Position numbers and translations under genes: made by a program. 64,000 bases of DNA from contig JANXCQ010000011.1 of the NCBI GenBank assembly GCA_025060195.1, positions 1 to 64,000 on the forward strand, in the 5' to 3' direction. Below are positions 17,988 through 26,933 of the stretch, piece after piece. Under the pieces are notes generated by a model that worked only from the letters and a program-made list of their open reading frames with translations, did no database searches and was not told the DNA's origin. How positions within the stretch are numbered: the stretch's first letter is position 1; every line of letters begins with the position of its first letter. Source of the DNA: Gemmatales bacterium (GTDB lineage Bacteria; Planctomycetota; Planctomycetia; Gemmatales; HRBIN36).

Positions 17988-18767
17988 TCAGGGGCCGGTG
18001 GAATGCTGCTGGGAAACCAGGCGACCTGCTTCTTCGAGGATGACGAGCCGGCCGCCGTAGGTTTTACTGAGGTTCACGGGGGTGAATACTTCGTGGGTCG
18101 GGCCACTGGCGATGATGCGGGTGTTGAGCAAAACGACTTGCTCGAATTGGTCAGGTACGGTCCGCAGATCGTGATGAACAACGAGCAAAGTGCGGCCTTG
18201 GTCACGGAGTTCACGAAGCAGTTCCCAGATAACGCGTTCCGTGGCGGCGTCCACGCCCGCTAACGGTTCGTCCATGAGGTAGAGATCGGCTTGCTGCGCC
18301 AACGCCCGAGCCAGGAAAACGCGCTGTTGTTGGCCACCAGACAACTCGCCGATCTGGCGTTTTTCCAACCCAGCGAGTCCTAAACGTTCCAGACATTGTT
18401 GTGCCAAATCGCGTTCGGCCCGGCCGGGGCGGCGGAACCAACCGAGCCGACCGTAGGTCCCCATGAGCACCACGTCGAACACCGTAGCCGGGAAGTCCCA
18501 GTCCACGCTTTCGCGCTGCGGCACGTAGGCCAGCCGTCGTCGCACGCGTTGGACAGGTTCACCGAAAATACGCACCTGCCCTGTCAGGAGCGGCACCAAT
18601 CCCAAGATGGCTTTCAGAAACGTACTCTTGCCCGCCCCGTTAGGACCGACAATGGCCACTAACGCTGGTTCCCGCAGAGTCCAATCTACATCCCATAAAA
18701 CGGGCTGGCGACCATACGCTACTGTAGCATCATGGATATCCAGAATCGCAGGACGTTCTGCATTCAC
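17988..18767 (-). CDS. Zn/Mn ABC transporter ATP-binding protein
   Basis: A 259-residue ATPase of the ZnuC/MntB/TroB group that powers uptake of zinc or manganese. Walker A GPNGAGKST is at residues 41-49, the signature LSGGQQQR at 142-149 and Walker B LYLMDEP at 162-168, followed by the switch His in LLVVHHDL. It overlaps the substrate-binding protein gene by four bases (ATGA), so translation is coupled. Remarkably, no integral-membrane permease gene follows; the next gene downstream is the sialidase on the opposite strand. Confidence 0.92.
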   Translation of the reverse strand: MNAERPAILDIHDATVAYGRQPVLWDVDWTLREPALVAIVGPNGAGKSTFLKAILGLVPLLTGQVRIFGEPVQRVRRRLAYVPQRESVDWDFPATVFDVVLMGTYGRLGWFRRPGRAERDLAQQCLERLGLAGLEKRQIGELSGGQQQRVFLARALAQQADLYLMDEPLAGVDAATERVIWELLRELRDQGRTLLVVHHDLRTVPDQFEQVVLLNTRIIASGPTHEVFTPVNLSKTYGGRLVILEEAGRLVSQQHSTGP

Positions 18768-19804
18768 CGCAGCGCCTCGACAATCGTGCGGACGTTATGG
18801 CGCATCATGCCGATGTAAGTCCCTGGATTTTCCTCTTCTGGCACGTCGGGACGAAACTCTCCCAGGGCATCGGAGAATAATTCACCCCCGATGCGTATTT
18901 CGTGGCCTTGCCGACGACAACTTTCTACCACAGCTTGGACGTGCCGCGGGTTGACGCTGCTTTCGACGAAGATGGCCTTGATTCGCCGCGCCACCAGCAT
19001 TTGTACTAATGCATCTATCTCTCTCAAGCTCGCTTCACTTTCAGTGCTGATGCCCTGAATGCCATAGACTTCAATCTCATATGCTCGACCAAAATAGCGG
19101 AAGGCATCGTGGGCCGTCACTAGCACACGTTGGGTTTTCGGTATCTGAGCAAGCTGGTTGCGCATCCACTCGTCGAGAGCCAGTAACTTCGCCCCGTAAC
19201 GTTCGGCCTGAGCTTGATAGCTTTCGCGGTGCGCCGGATCGTACTGTGCTAACACCTCGCGTACCAGGCCAAGGCATTTGTGCCACAATCGCACGTCGAA
19301 CCACACGTGCGGATCAAATTGGCCGCCGTCGCCAAGCAAATCTTCAGCCGTCAGTGCCGAAGTCACAGCATAAACCCGTCGGCCCTGACGGGACAAACTT
19401 TCCAAGACCTCGGCCAGGCGGCCTTCCAGATGCAGCCCCGAGTAAAAGACCAAATCAGCCTGTTGTAAGAGCCGTAAATCATTAGGGCGGGCCTTATACA
19501 GGTGTGGGTCCACGCCAGGTCCCATGAGCACATGCACTTGGACGTGTTCCCCGCCAGTGTGCCGCACCAAGTCGCCCACCATGCCCGTGGTGCAGACGAC
19601 GCGAATCGGGTATGAACCAGAGTGGGTTTTGGGAACCAAAGCCGCATCTTTTTGAGTTGCCACCGTGGCTGGTGGTTCACTCGAATTACAACCCCACAGC
19701 GCCAACATTAAAACGCCGGCGAGACACATGATGATTGTAGCGACACTCCCTGGTCGCGTGCGCTCATGCAAGCAGGTTCGTCGGTGCCCTTGGCTATGCT
19801 TCAT
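18764..19804 (-). CDS. Zn/Mn ABC transporter substrate-binding lipoprotein
   Basis: A 346-residue cluster A-I metal-binding lipoprotein (TroA/ZnuA/MntC type). A hydrophobic stretch ends in a lipobox-like LALWGC with C39. The four expected metal ligands are visible: H101 in GVDPHLYK, H166 in FDPHVWFD, H230 in VLVTAHDAFRYF and D310 in LFSDALGEF. A His rather than Glu at the third position resembles TroA/ZnuA more than the strictly Mn-type PsaA, but I would not choose between Zn and Mn. There is no long His-rich loop. It is the first gene of a two-gene unit with the ATPase; no Zur or MntR box could be recognised upstream. Confidence 0.93.
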   Translation of the reverse strand: MKHSQGHRRTCLHERTRPGSVATIIMCLAGVLMLALWGCNSSEPPATVATQKDAALVPKTHSGSYPIRVVCTTGMVGDLVRHTGGEHVQVHVLMGPGVDPHLYKARPNDLRLLQQADLVFYSGLHLEGRLAEVLESLSRQGRRVYAVTSALTAEDLLGDGGQFDPHVWFDVRLWHKCLGLVREVLAQYDPAHRESYQAQAERYGAKLLALDEWMRNQLAQIPKTQRVLVTAHDAFRYFGRAYEIEVYGIQGISTESEASLREIDALVQMLVARRIKAIFVESSVNPRHVQAVVESCRRQGHEIRIGGELFSDALGEFRPDVPEEENPGTYIGMMRHNVRTIVEALR

Positions 19805-20085
19805 CTAAAAAAATTTCGCAGCTCAAAAATTTACGGGCCCGGGGCCCGCCTCAGTCATGATAAGAGAATTGTCGCAAAATCAGCCCTGAGAGCATTCCCT
19901 CACATGATTAGCCCTAATTTTCCAACCTGAGCCAGGCTGACAACATTATACCCAGGAAGAGGGATAAGGCCCTTTACGCGACGGTGCAGATGAAGGAGGT
20001 CAACCCATACACAATGGAGGGCAACCTAAGCAGCATTTACGCTCCCTCGGGCCAATTGTGCAATCACCAGAGTGCGCACCAGTGT

Positions 20086-21411
20086 CTAACTGATTAGCTC
20101 ACGGACAGGTTTGCCCGTCGGTACAAGCTCAATGGGTCGGCCATCATAAGACCGGTACCAACGGTCGAGAGGCACGCCGAGGGCGTAGTAAATAGTGGCT
20201 GCCAAGTCTTGTGGGGTAACGGGGCTGTCAACAATGTACTCGCCTAACGAGTTCGTGCGTCCCACAATCACGCCGGTCTTGATGCCGCCACCGCCGATGC
20301 AAACGACCGAAGCGGTGCCCCAGTGATCGCGACCTGCGGCGGAGTTGATTTTAGGAGTACGCCCAAAATCTCCCATCCACACCACTAAAGTGCTCTCCAA
20401 CAGTCCTCGGGCAGCTAAGTCGCGCAACAATGCCGAGTAACCCTGGTCAATGCGTGGCAGCAGGCGCTCCTTGAGGCTACGGAAGTTGTTTTGGTGAGTG
20501 TCCCAGCCGCCGTCGGTGATCGTTACGAAATGCACGCCGGCTTCGATCAGACGCCGAGCTAGCAAGCACGATTGTCCGAAGGTATTGCGACCATACTCAT
20601 CACGGAGCTTGTCGGGCTCCTGGCTCAGATCGAACGCCTTCTTAGCAGCGGGCGAAGTAATGAGACTGAACGCCTTCTCCCAAAAGGCATCTTGCGTCTG
20701 TACTACCGAGGCAGCCTCTTCCTGAATCTGACGCTGAAATTGTTCCAGAGTGCGCAGCATACGTTGGCGCCGCGACAGGCGCTGTTCGTCAATGCCGGCG
20801 GGCGGCGTCAAATCGCGCACACGGAAGTTGGGCGAATTGGGATCATCCAGAACCTCAAATGGGTTGTACTGGTCTCCCAGAAATCCCGCGATACCTCCTC
20901 CAAAACGCCGATCCACATAGCGATTCAGCTGGACAAAGGGGAACATCCCGTTCTTCGAACCGCGCTCTTTGGCGATAACCGAGCCGAAACATGGATAAAT
21001 GAGCGCTGGGTTGAAGCGATGTCCCGACATCATGATGTGATCCGCTACGCCGTGGCTGGCATTTTGCGGGTCGCAGCTACGGATCACACTGAACTTATCG
21101 AGCTCTCTGGCGAGCTTCGGCAGATGCTCACAAAACTTGACCCCCGGAATCTTCGTGTCCACGACGCCAAACTCGCCGCGAATTTCCGGCGGTGCTTCGG
21201 GTTTAGGGTCGAACGTATCAATGTGGCTCGGGCCACCCTGCATCCACATGAGGATACAACTGACATTCCTACGGTCCCGATGCGCTGAGGCTTGGGCACG
21301 CAACCAAGTCGGCAAGGTCAAGCCGAACGCCGATAGTCCACCAATCTCCAAAAACTGCCGCCGAGTTACCAGCTCACAATCGCGCGTGATACCGAGCGTC
21401 AACTTCAGCAT
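20086..21411 (-). CDS. DUF1501 protein, Tat-exported
   Basis: A 441-residue member of DUF1501, an alkaline-phosphatase-superfamily group that is very abundant in planctomycetes and usually linked to DUF1549/DUF1553 proteins. The start at 21411 has AAGGAG eight bases upstream. A twin-arginine signal TRRQFLEIGGLSAFGLTLP lies near residue 16. Family segments include [54 protein letters not shown] and PQDLAATIYYALGV. The role is unproven; secreted sulfatase-like or carbohydrate-related functions have been proposed. No partner DUF1553 gene is adjacent here. Confidence 0.93.
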   Translation of the reverse strand: MLKLTLGITRDCELVTRRQFLEIGGLSAFGLTLPTWLRAQASAHRDRRNVSCILMWMQGGPSHIDTFDPKPEAPPEIRGEFGVVDTKIPGVKFCEHLPKLARELDKFSVIRSCDPQNASHGVADHIMMSGHRFNPALIYPCFGSVIAKERGSKNGMFPFVQLNRYVDRRFGGGIAGFLGDQYNPFEVLDDPNSPNFRVRDLTPPAGIDEQRLSRRQRMLRTLEQFQRQIQEEAASVVQTQDAFWEKAFSLITSPAAKKAFDLSQEPDKLRDEYGRNTFGQSCLLARRLIEAGVHFVTITDGGWDTHQNNFRSLKERLLPRIDQGYSALLRDLAARGLLESTLVVWMGDFGRTPKINSAAGRDHWGTASVVCIGGGGIKTGVIVGRTNSLGEYIVDSPVTPQDLAATIYYALGVPLDRWYRSYDGRPIELVPTGKPVRELIS

Positions 21412-21840
21412 AGGCAGGTCTCCTTGCGGGTAGGACCTTAGGGCGGGGAAATTTTTGGTAGGCCAAAAGTTATTATGGTGTCTTAGCGGACGAGCGTCAA
21501 GAGACACTTCCCGGAATAATTCTAGCTATTTTTTCACTTATCGTCTCGAATCGCCCACCTTGGTGAGCAAGTGATGTAGCACGAGCGAATCGCCTTCGCC
21601 GCTAACTTTCCGCGGATAACCCTCTTGTCCAGCGGGATAACCATACCGTCATCGATTTCCGTGCCCATCTCGGTAGCCAAGCTCTCCAACAATTCGCGTA
21701 TGCTTCGGTGAAGTACTGCCCGCAACGGTCGCACAAGCTTTAGCAAATCCAGAAACAGTGGCTTGCCGAGACGATGTAGAAACGAAGTATCGGCGTGGTA
21801 GGAGCGCTAAGCCGTAAGAAACCCTAAAGGGCGGGGAAAG
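21412..21840. repeat. intergenic region flanked by a 12-bp direct repeat
   Basis: This 429-base gap between the DUF1501 and mcsB genes has the same 12 bases, AGGGCGGGGAAA, at 21440-21451 and 21828-21839, one copy just upstream of the DUF1501 start and one touching the mcsB stop. The copies bracket about 376 bases containing a 70-codon frame (21534-21746, minus) that matches nothing I know. No clear terminal inverted repeats were seen, so a mobile-element scar is only a possibility. Confidence 0.4.
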
Positions 21841-22902
21841 CTAGTTCAATTGAACATGGCGAAGCTGCGCCCGTAGATACCGGGCACGGACCGCATCTTG
21901 CTCCTCGCTATCCAGGGACTCACCGTGAATTTTTTGCAGATGGGCGGGTCGTGTTTGCAGGAGCAAGGCGTTAACCCGGGGGACAGTTAGGTCATCCAGT
22001 AAGCCCAGAATCACTCCCAACCGTACGCTCGATAATAACTCTAGGGTCTCGTCAGCGCTCATCATGCGGGCGGAACGAAGTGTACCCAGGGAGCGGTGAA
22101 CTCGATCCAGCAAACCGGAGCGCATCTCCCGCAACAGCAATTCACGGACATTGCGCTCCCAAGCCACGATGTCCGACACACATTCCCGTATCGACCGCAG
22201 AATCTCCTCTTCACTGCGGCCTAAGGTTACTTGGTTCGAAATCTGATATAGGTCGCCACTGGCTCGGGTACCTTCGCCGTAAAGGCCACGCACCGCCAAA
22301 TTCATTTTCTGCAACGCGCGAAGGAGTTTTTCCATTTGCTTAGTCAGAGTAAGGGCCGGCAAATGCAGCAACACGCTTGCGCGCATGCCCGTGCCCACAT
22401 TGGTCGGGCAGGCCGTCAGATATCCATACTCCTCACTAAACGCGTAGCAGACTCGTTCGGACAACTCATCATCCAGACGATTAATCTCACGCCACGCCTC
22501 GTCCAGCTGCAAACCACTGCGGATCGCCTGCATCCGCAGATGATCCTCTTCGTTGATCATCACGGAGATGGTCTCACCTTCCCTAATAGCGACGCCTCGC
22601 TGACCATTCGCGTGGGCGTGTTCGCGACTAATTAATTGGCGTTCCACCAGGAACTGACGATCCAAGTCCGACAGTCTATGTAAGGGCCAGTAGGTCAACT
22701 GCCACGTTTCGCTGAGTTGCTGCAGGCGCTCTCGAAGCAAAGACTCGATCTCGCCGCATTGCAAGGCGGAGGCGCGATTAGGAAAGGGAAAGTCCGCCAA
22801 ATTGCGGGCCAAGCGAACTCGGGTGGACACAACCACATCCGACTCAGGCCCCTCGCCCCGCAACCATTCGCCCGTGCTATGAAGCAGGTCGTCGAGCCTC
22901 AT
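21841..22902 (-). CDS. mcsB: protein arginine kinase McsB
   Basis: A 353-residue ATP:guanido phosphotransferase-type kinase that phosphorylates protein arginines and tags them for ClpC-ClpP. The start at 22902 is fixed by an ATGA overlap with the upstream gene. Key segments are DVVVSTRVRLARNLADFPF at the N-terminus, MINEEDHLRMQ, YGYLTACPTNVGTGMRASV with the catalytic-core Cys, and GLYGEGTRASGDLYQISNQ followed by TLGRSEEEI. The length fits Bacillus McsB (363 aa). It is the last gene of a three-gene unit behind two McsA-like adaptors. Confidence 0.95.
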   Translation of the reverse strand: MRLDDLLHSTGEWLRGEGPESDVVVSTRVRLARNLADFPFPNRASALQCGEIESLLRERLQQLSETWQLTYWPLHRLSDLDRQFLVERQLISREHAHANGQRGVAIREGETISVMINEEDHLRMQAIRSGLQLDEAWREINRLDDELSERVCYAFSEEYGYLTACPTNVGTGMRASVLLHLPALTLTKQMEKLLRALQKMNLAVRGLYGEGTRASGDLYQISNQVTLGRSEEEILRSIRECVSDIVAWERNVRELLLREMRSGLLDRVHRSLGTLRSARMMSADETLELLSSVRLGVILGLLDDLTVPRVNALLLQTRPAHLQKIHGESLDSEEQDAVRARYLRAQLRHVQLN

Positions 22903-23390
22903 AGGTGAAAGTCCTTGCGGCGAATGCAATCGCGCAGTCGCGCCGCCTCCTCAAAGGCTTCTTGCGCCACCGCGTGGATCAGTTCCTGACGCCAGCGAAT
23001 CACTTGGCGCTGGTCCTCGCTATTCAGGAATCGTCGACGCGGCGCTTTACCACGATGTTCCACGCGGCGATGGAGCCGTTCCAACAAAGGATAAAGTCCT
23101 TTGCGGAATGCTATATAATCATACGGGCATCCTAACCGACCTTGCTGCCGAAACTCCAGAAAACTAATGCCACAGGCGGGACAACGGAGCCGTGACAGCT
23201 CCTCAGCGGCAGGTCCCAGGTGGGCTCCTAAGAGAGCGTGCACTAAGGCAGGTAAGTGGATTTGCTTTTTCTGGATCAGGTGCATCTTTTCTGCACAGGC
23301 CTGGCATAAGTGCAGCTCTTTTTTCACGCCCCCTGGCTCGACGTTGGTTACGTGCACGGTAGCCTGTTTGCCGCAGGCAAAGCACTTCAT
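22899..23390 (-). CDS. McsA-like zinc/UVR-motif adaptor, second copy
   Basis: A 163-residue protein with the McsA layout: an N-terminal zinc knuckle (MKCFACGKQA ... LHLCQACA), a second one (LRCPACGISF ... GRLGCPYDY), and a C-terminal UVR helix (AQEAFEEAARLRDCIRRKD). The longest frame begins 303 bases earlier inside the previous gene; the true start is set by ATGA overlap at 23390 with the first mcsA copy. McsA proteins activate McsB and bridge it to ClpC. It also overlaps mcsB by ATGA, so the three are translationally coupled. The linker between the zinc knuckles differs from copy one. Confidence 0.88.
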   Translation of the reverse strand: MKCFACGKQATVHVTNVEPGGVKKELHLCQACAEKMHLIQKKQIHLPALVHALLGAHLGPAAEELSRLRCPACGISFLEFRQQGRLGCPYDYIAFRKGLYPLLERLHRRVEHRGKAPRRRFLNSEDQRQVIRWRQELIHAVAQEAFEEAARLRDCIRRKDFHL

Positions 23391-23875
23391 GATTGCATCC
23401 GCGCTTCTAGTTGGCGAATCTGATCGCGCAAGCGTGCCGCTTCCTCGTAGCGTTCCGCGTTGATCAGTTCCTGCATTTGCCGACGTAACCGGGCCAGTTC
23501 CAGGCGCCTCCTTTCGGGAGTCGCTAAGCGGCTTGGCACCTTGCCCAAGTGTCGAATCTCCCCATGAATACTTTCCAACAATTGGCGCAACTGTTCCTGG
23601 AAAAATTCGTAATCGTGGGGGCAACCGAGTCGGCCCGTGTTGCGGAAGTCCTTGAAGGTCGCACCACATTCGGGACAATGCAGTTGCTCCCATTGTTGCA
23701 ACAATTCGATTTCCGCGCTCGTCCCAGAACTACTGGCGAGCTGAGTGCCAGGGATCGGTTCCGAGAGATACCGCGCAGCACACTCCTCGCACAAGTGCAA
23801 TTCCTTCAACTGCGCCGGGCCAAGTATGTCCGTGATGTGGAACACCGCACGTTTGTTACAGCGCTCGCACTTCAT
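23387..23875 (-). CDS. mcsA: McsA-like zinc/UVR-motif adaptor, first copy
   Basis: A 162-residue McsA-type protein: zinc knuckles MKCERCNKRA ... LHLCEECAARY and LHCPECGATF ... GRLGCPHDYEFF, then a UVR motif NAERYEEAARLRDQIRQLE near residues 138-156. It is the first gene of the mcsA-mcsA-mcsB unit. Upstream at 23946-23973 is a good sigma-70-type promoter. The two paralogues share the same order of motifs and very similar spacing, implying tandem duplication followed by divergence. Which copy activates the kinase cannot be decided from sequence. Confidence 0.9.
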   Translation of the reverse strand: MKCERCNKRAVFHITDILGPAQLKELHLCEECAARYLSEPIPGTQLASSSGTSAEIELLQQWEQLHCPECGATFKDFRNTGRLGCPHDYEFFQEQLRQLLESIHGEIRHLGKVPSRLATPERRRLELARLRRQMQELINAERYEEAARLRDQIRQLEARMQS

Positions 23876-23945
23876 GGTCGGACTTTACTCCTGCAAAGAA
23901 GCTTACAACGCTGTCACTCTCACGGAATCTTATCCGCTCATTGGC

Positions 23946-23973
23946 ATTCTAACAGTCCCCCCTACGCTGTCAA
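23946..23973 (-). promoter_or_regulatory. sigma-70-type promoter of the mcsA-mcsA-mcsB operon
   Basis: On the minus strand, TTGACA (23973-23968) is followed after 16 bases by TAGAAT (23951-23946), a 6/6 and 5/6 match. The predicted start point lies about 65 bases before the first mcsA ATG. No CtsR-like tandem heptamer was seen, so control by a known repressor is not supported. Confidence 0.55.
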
Positions 23974-24191
23974 GCAAATCCATCTACGCCCCACCTGCAG
24001 GATTATTCAAGGGCGGACTAAGTCCACGGATCCCCGTCAGAAGCATCAGGTGATTGTGAGCTTGTCGGCTCATTTCCATTCAAGAAAGGCGTTGAACTGA
24101 TCTTCGTGGGCCATTGATCAGTACACAATATCGGCAAGGGTTAGGCTCGGTCTCGTCAATGAAATTTTTGTCGTTGCAGGCCTGTAAGGAT
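23974..24191. other. intergenic region between yidD and mcsA promoter
   Basis: Together with the promoter this forms a gap of 316 bases (23876-24191). The only structure seen is a 6-bp inverted repeat (24097-24102 with 24116-24121), which is too short to interpret. There is no gene or RNA that I can support. Confidence 0.35.
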
Positions 24192-24425
24192 TTACGGGGG
24201 ATCGTACCCGCCCGCAGACCAGGGATGACACCTTAGGATCCGACCTAAGCCTTTGACTACTCCCTTTACCACCCCATACTTCTGGACCGCTTGGAGCAGG
24301 TACTCGCTACAACTCGGCTCAAAACGGCAGCACGGGCCGAGCAGCGCCAGCAAAATTGGCCGCACCGTCATTCGATACAGCCAAACCATCCCAAAGATTA
24401 TCCTCTTGGATAAACTCGCCAACAC
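24192..24425 (-). CDS. yidD: membrane protein insertion efficiency factor YidD
   Basis: A 77-residue amphipathic membrane-associated protein that assists YidC-dependent insertion. The family core is complete: GMVWLYRMTVRPILLALLGP, then CCRFEPSCSEYLLQAVQKYG and the ending LGRILRCHPWSAGGYDPP. The gene uses a GTG start. It is usually found between rnpA and yidC, but neither is nearby, so the locus is rearranged. It is divergent from rlmI. Confidence 0.95.
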   Translation of the reverse strand: MLASLSKRIIFGMVWLYRMTVRPILLALLGPCCRFEPSCSEYLLQAVQKYGVVKGVVKGLGRILRCHPWSAGGYDPP

Positions 24426-24622
24426 TTGCCGAAAGCTCCCTACGTACTCGTTATAGTCCGTTTCCTAAACATGATATACAGCCCTGTTTTGACGCCACAT
24501 TTACTCGCCCACCTTCGGCTGACGGCACCGCTCAAATGTTCCCAACGTGCGGCGAGTATCAATACGATCCCAATGACGATAATGCGGATTTCCGGGACGC
24601 AAATCAGTGCAAAGGAGCCTCG

Positions 24623-25810
24623 ATGTCCGCGAGTGTCATCCTGAAAGCGCGGCGAGCCAAGCCGTTTTTTTCCCGCCATCCTTGGGTGTATGCGGGGGCA
24701 ATCGCCCAGGTGCAGGGCCAGCCGAGTGACGGCGATGAGGTGGAAGTGTTCTCGCATGGCGGGCATTTTATCGCACGCGGACTTTATAACAGTCGCAGTC
24801 GAGTGCGGGTACGCTTATATTGCTGGGAAGTCAATCGCGCTCTGGATGAGGGATTCTGGCGCGAACGCTTGGATCAGGCCCTTCACCTGCGGCGCGACGT
24901 GCTGGGCTGGTTAGGCCCAGGAAAAGCCTGCCGCTTGGTGTTCAGTGAAGGCGATGGTCTATCCGGATTGACCGTGGATTGGTACGATGGTTGGGTTGTG
25001 ATGCAGTTCACAGGGCTGGGCTTAGCGCTACGCCGCGAGATCTTCACGAAACTGCTGGTCGAGTTACTGCATCCCCGAGGAATTTTGCTGCGCACAGAAA
25101 AAAGTATTGCACCGCTAGAAGGGCTTGACCTGACCGAAAGTGTGCTCTGGGGCGATCCGCCCCAGGAACCCGTACTTATCGAAGAAGATGGCGTGATGTT
25201 CCTGGTGGACTTACTCGGTGGTCAAAAAACTGGCTTTTATCTCGACCAGCGGGACAATCGCCGTGCCGTGCGTCGGTACGCTACGGGGCGTCGCGTACTT
25301 GACGCGTTTTGTTACACCGGAGGCTTTGCCCTGCACGCCGCATACGCGGGCGCGGCGGAAGTCCTCGGGGTGGATAGTTCCAGTTCCGCCATTCAACTGG
25401 CCCAGAAGAACGCCGAACGTAATCACCTCAGACAAGTGCGTTTCGTCGAAGCGGAGGTATTTCGTTTCCTGGAGGAGCAAGCACGCAACCGCGAGCGTTA
25501 CGGACTGATCATCCTCGACCCGCCGAAATTTGCCCATCGGCAGAGCGCTGTGGAAAATGCCCTCAAAGGATACCGCCGTCTGCTGGCCTTGAGTTTCCTG
25601 TTATTAGAGTCGGGAGGCATACTGGTGACTTGCTGTTGTTCCGGGCTGATAACGATGGACATGTTAGAGGAGTTGTCCAACCAGGTGGCCACGAAAGCAC
25701 GACGTCATGTGCAAATTCTCGAGCGGCATTATCAGCCACCCGACCATCCCATCGCTGTCGCCTGCCGCGAATCATCGTACTTGAAATGTTTGGTAAAGCG
25801 GGTATGCTGA
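24623..25810 (+). CDS. rlmI: class I SAM-dependent rRNA cytosine methyltransferase (RlmI-like)
   Basis: A 395-residue enzyme that by family methylates C1962 of 23S rRNA at C5. The start at 24623 has AAAGGAG five bases upstream; the longer frame is rejected. An N-terminal PUA domain (LKARRAKPFFSRHPWVYAGA) is followed by the EEHEE linker and a Rossmann methyltransferase with QRDNRRAVRRYATGRRVLD, AFCYTGGFALHAAYAGA and the motif IV IILDPPKFA. The motif VI-like LVTCCCSGL carries several Cys where the m5C enzymes of this group have a catalytic Cys. It probably acts on naked rRNA during ribosome assembly. Confidence 0.92.
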   Translation: MSASVILKARRAKPFFSRHPWVYAGAIAQVQGQPSDGDEVEVFSHGGHFIARGLYNSRSRVRVRLYCWEVNRALDEGFWRERLDQALHLRRDVLGWLGPGKACRLVFSEGDGLSGLTVDWYDGWVVMQFTGLGLALRREIFTKLLVELLHPRGILLRTEKSIAPLEGLDLTESVLWGDPPQEPVLIEEDGVMFLVDLLGGQKTGFYLDQRDNRRAVRRYATGRRVLDAFCYTGGFALHAAYAGAAEVLGVDSSSSAIQLAQKNAERNHLRQVRFVEAEVFRFLEEQARNRERYGLIILDPPKFAHRQSAVENALKGYRRLLALSFLLLESGGILVTCCCSGLITMDMLEELSNQVATKARRHVQILERHYQPPDHPIAVACRESSYLKCLVKRVC

Positions 25811-25880
25811 AACCGAAAAGGGAGAACTTTGGTATATGCTGAGCGGAAACGATTCACCCCGTCATAAAAAGGAGGTACAC

Positions 25881-26933
25881 ATGTCCCCTTGCCGAAGTGG
25901 TATGGTGAAGATTTCCCTCGCTATCGCTCTGCTTATAGGACTAGGGCCTGGATTAGCACGCCCACGGTCGGCTTACGCAGAGGAAGCTGACAAGCTGCTT
26001 CCCGCCGAGACTCTTGTAGCTATTCACTTCAACCTACAGCAATTGCAGAAGTCAAAACTGTTCAAAAAGTACCTGAGCGAGCAAATTACTGAAGCTTTGC
26101 GGAATAACGAGGAGGTGCAGAAATTTCAGGAACAATCGGGCATTGATGTTTTGAAAGACATCCATTCCATCAGCATGGCTATCACCAAGATCCCCCAGGG
26201 CATCAATCTCAATAATCCTGCCGCCGTTGATCCGAAAGATTTTGAGTTGTTGATGATCGTTCGTGGCGACTTTTCTAAGGACCGAGTCGTAAAAGCCCTG
26301 AAAGATTTGGAGGCTTTTGATACGAGGAAATACCAGGGGCACGTAATCTTTGTGAATAAGGAATCGGAAGAACAACCAGGCTATCTTTGCGTCGCTGACG
26401 ACGGTGTGATATTGGCTTCTAATCACGTGAGCCGTCTTCATAAGTCTTTAGACGGGTTGAATGGTACTCCAAAGCCCAAGGGGATCAGTTCCGACCTCAA
26501 AGCGGTGATCGAGGCGATTCCCCAGGGGCAAGCTCTCTGGTTTGCCATGACCAAGTTTCAATTGCTCAAAGACTTGGCTCAGAACGACCCGAATGCTGCG
26601 GATTTCGTTGACAAATTTGTCGGCGCGAGCCTGAGCATCGCAGTTACTGACAAAGTTACTGCCAGCTTACGAGCTCACGCGACTGATGCTGACGCTGCTC
26701 GGGAGTTTCGCGCAGGTTTCGAGAAGCTGCGGGCCATGTTGGCCCTTCTCCCGTTAGGAGATCCCAACGTTGGCCCCATCATCCAAGAGATAATTAACGG
26801 TCTGAAAACCGGGCAGAAGGGTGCCATCGCCAGTCTAGAGCTGGAATTGAATGAGGACGCCTTGAAAAACATTGTCGAACAGATTCAGAGAATGCTCGGT
26901 GGAGCCGTTCCTTTCCCTGGCAAAGTTGACTAA
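25881..26933 (+). CDS. exported protein of unknown function
   Basis: A 350-residue protein with a signal peptide (hydrophobic core ISLAIALLIGLGPGLA, likely cut after AYAEE or nearby). The start at 25881 has AAGGAGG five bases upstream. The mature part begins with LLPAETLVAIHFNLQQLQKS and is mixed alpha/beta with repeated VVKALKDLEAF-like and LKAVIEAIP-like segments. I recognise the general pattern from planctomycete exported proteins with an LLP.dtl..vh.n motif near the N-terminus but know no function. It follows rlmI after 70 bases, with no obvious terminator between. Confidence 0.75.
   Translation: MSPCRSGMVKISLAIALLIGLGPGLARPRSAYAEEADKLLPAETLVAIHFNLQQLQKSKLFKKYLSEQITEALRNNEEVQKFQEQSGIDVLKDIHSISMAITKIPQGINLNNPAAVDPKDFELLMIVRGDFSKDRVVKALKDLEAFDTRKYQGHVIFVNKESEEQPGYLCVADDGVILASNHVSRLHKSLDGLNGTPKPKGISSDLKAVIEAIPQGQALWFAMTKFQLLKDLAQNDPNAADFVDKFVGASLSIAVTDKVTASLRAHATDADAAREFRAGFEKLRAMLALLPLGDPNVGPIIQEIINGLKTGQKGAIASLELELNEDALKNIVEQIQRMLGGAVPFPGKVD

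Noticed and set aside
19834-19848. GC-rich near-palindrome before the metal-binding protein gene as a terminator or Zur box
   Set aside because: No T-run follows on either strand and the sequence does not resemble Zur, Fur or MntR sites that I know.
21534-21746. 70-codon frame in the mcsB-DUF1501 gap
   Set aside because: No ribosome site or known motif; kept only as part of the direct-repeat observation.
23524-23781. 85-codon minus-strand frame within mcsA
   Set aside because: Alternative-frame shadow; mcsA has zinc knuckles and a UVR motif in the correct frame.
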